Of a stretch of DNA of 13,888 nt, positions 12,896 to 13,888 are shown piece by piece. Each line of letters opens with the position of its first letter. The stretch's first letter is position 1. The notes under the pieces are model-generated. The model made no database searches, was not told the origin of the DNA, and worked only from the letters and a program-made list of their open reading frames with translations. Origin of the DNA: an uncultured Asticcacaulis sp. (lineage in GTDB: Bacteria; Pseudomonadota; Alphaproteobacteria; Caulobacterales; Caulobacteraceae); assembly GCA_946480525.1 (NCBI GenBank), contig CAMLLA010000066.1, forward strand, positions 1 to 13,888. The letters are read 5' to 3'. Both the position numbers and the translations under genes were made by a program.

Positions 12896-13888
12896 ATGGT
12901 GAGACTCGCGAACTTCGCGTGCGGCAGTGCCGTGGCCGCAACATGGGCGCTGTGCCTGTCGGCTGGCCCCGCCGCTGCCGCCGCACCCACCGACATCCTC
13001 CTTTTTGGCGATCCCCGTTCCGAATCGCAGCACGGCCTGACGGCCGAAGGCAGCGATGTCGTCATCGGCGGCCTCAACCAGCCGGCGCGCCGCTTCCTCC
13101 CCAGAAAGCCCGGCGGCTCCAATACCGACGAATGGCGCGGCGGGTCCGCCACCTTCACGCTGAACGTAAAGGCAGACCAGCAGAACTACCTGTCGGTCAG
13201 GCTGTGGGGCTCCGATGATTCGGCCAACCGGGCGACGCTTTATTGTGACGGCAAGCAGGTCGGCTACCGGCAACTGAGCGACACCGACATCCTGGACCAG
13301 GGCACGCACGGCAAGGTCATTCCCGGTCACTTTCACTACGTGACCCACCCCCTGCCCCTGGCCCTGACAAAGGGCAAGTCACGGATATCCTGTACCGTTC
13401 GCGCGACCGGTCCCATCTGGAGGTACGGCGGCGACATCGCCAAATTCCAGAAGCCGATGACGGAACCGTCCTGCGGCTTTTACGCCCTGATCGTCCACTC
13501 GGAAAAGATGATCGCGTTTCCCGGTGACGATGGCACGCCGGTGACCCCGCCGGTCAGGCCGGACGATGGCCCGGGCGTGATCGCGGCCGTCAAGATGCGG
13601 ATCGATGACCAGGTTGACAAGATCTGGGCATCGACAGGACGGGCGCCGCACCAGCTGGAAATCAGCTTTCTGGCCAGGACCTACGCAACGGAATGGAGCA
13701 AGGGATTCCACGCCAAGCGGACACTTACCGCCATCGTGGCCGGAGCCGATGCCTATTACGCGCAATTCAAGACCAATCCCGACATCGCGCTGAACGACGT
13801 CAACACGCCCAATCCCGGATGGTTCGGGCTGGGCCTGCTGGGCGAAGCGCTGAAGGTCGTCGGTCCGGATATCCAGGCCGAGCTGGAC
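12896..13888 (+). CDS. Secreted multidomain protein of unknown function (3' end outside window)
   Basis: An open frame of 331 codons runs to the window edge, so the gene is partial. The ATG has AGGAGG five bases upstream. A Sec signal peptide (MVRLANFACGSAVAATWALC, then LSAGPAAAA) ends near residue 30. A beta-rich domain spans about residues 33-205 (FGDPRSESQHGL, LNQPARRFLP, NYLSVRLWGSDDSANRATLYCDGKQVGYR, HFHYVTHPLPL), resembling jelly-roll or carbohydrate-binding modules. A Pro/Asp-rich linker covers about 208-226. After it comes a probably helical domain containing TPNPGWFGLGLLGEAL (304-319). From memory, the same string of motifs occurs in large (about 1000-aa) exported actinobacterial proteins labelled only as signal-sequence proteins. 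Its operator-bearing promoter and divergence from the esterase suggest a surface or periplasmic glycan-active or glycan-binding role. Confidence 0.85.
   Translation, partial: MVRLANFACGSAVAATWALCLSAGPAAAAAPTDILLFGDPRSESQHGLTAEGSDVVIGGLNQPARRFLPRKPGGSNTDEWRGGSATFTLNVKADQQNYLSVRLWGSDDSANRATLYCDGKQVGYRQLSDTDILDQGTHGKVIPGHFHYVTHPLPLALTKGKSRISCTVRATGPIWRYGGDIAKFQKPMTEPSCGFYALIVHSEKMIAFPGDDGTPVTPPVRPDDGPGVIAAVKMRIDDQVDKIWASTGRAPHQLEISFLARTYATEWSKGFHAKRTLTAIVAGADAYYAQFKTNPDIALNDVNTPNPGWFGLGLLGEALKVVGPDIQAELD

Noticed and set aside
1..13888. CRISPR arrays, tRNA/rRNA genes, insertion sequences, prophage or defence genes
   Set aside because: No regularly spaced direct repeats, no cloverleaf-like sequence, no transposase or integrase motifs were seen on either strand.

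Overview
The window (about 60% G+C by eye) looks like chromosomal DNA from an alphaproteobacterium, most likely Caulobacterales (Asticcacaulis/Caulobacter-like) or Sphingomonadales. This rests on a large sugar-type TonB-dependent receptor beside a heparinase-like lyase, a fused ECF-sigma/SnoaL regulator, and a palindromic intergenic repeat of alphaproteobacterial style. Genus-level placement is inference. Ten protein genes are supported, the last cut by the right edge. I saw no RNA genes, insertion sequences or CRISPR arrays.

Left block (1-2732). An exported alpha/beta hydrolase (minus strand) is divergent from a two-gene unit on the plus strand: a carboxymuconolactone-decarboxylase/AhpD-like protein and an ECF sigma factor with a C-terminal SnoaL-like domain. 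That pairing is the hallmark of the ECF41 group. The upstream region holds TGTCACA-N16-CGTC, matching the promoter described for that group, so the unit is probably autoregulated. A strong hairpin lies at the predicted transcription start.

Middle block (2733-5390). Two sugar-type regulators lie in tandem: a FadR/GntR-family (FCD domain) regulator resembling sugar-acid repressors of the DgoR kind, and a LacI-family regulator. The long spacers (394 and 462 bp) contain plausible promoters and several dyads, including a TGGTAA/TTACCA dyad just downstream of an extended -10 in front of lacI.

Right block (5391-13888). This is a polysaccharide-utilisation locus. On the minus strand, in order of transcription, are a cytoplasmic acetyl-esterase-like hydrolase, a 957-aa TonB-dependent receptor, a secreted heparinase II/III-like lyase and a small 2-oxoglutarate/Fe(II)-oxygenase-like protein. 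Divergent from the esterase, on the plus strand, a secreted multidomain protein of unknown function runs off the window.

Five near-palindromic sites of the form TGWTATCGATAWCA (central CG, LacI/GalR style) lie in front of the receptor and between the divergent esterase and secreted-protein genes. They probably form the regulon of the neighbouring LacI protein. The inferred model is outer-membrane uptake of oligosaccharide, lyase cleavage in the periplasm or at the surface, deacetylation in the cytoplasm, and sensing of sugar or sugar-acid products by the LacI and FCD regulators. The substrate is not evident; an acetylated, uronate-containing polysaccharide is the best guess.
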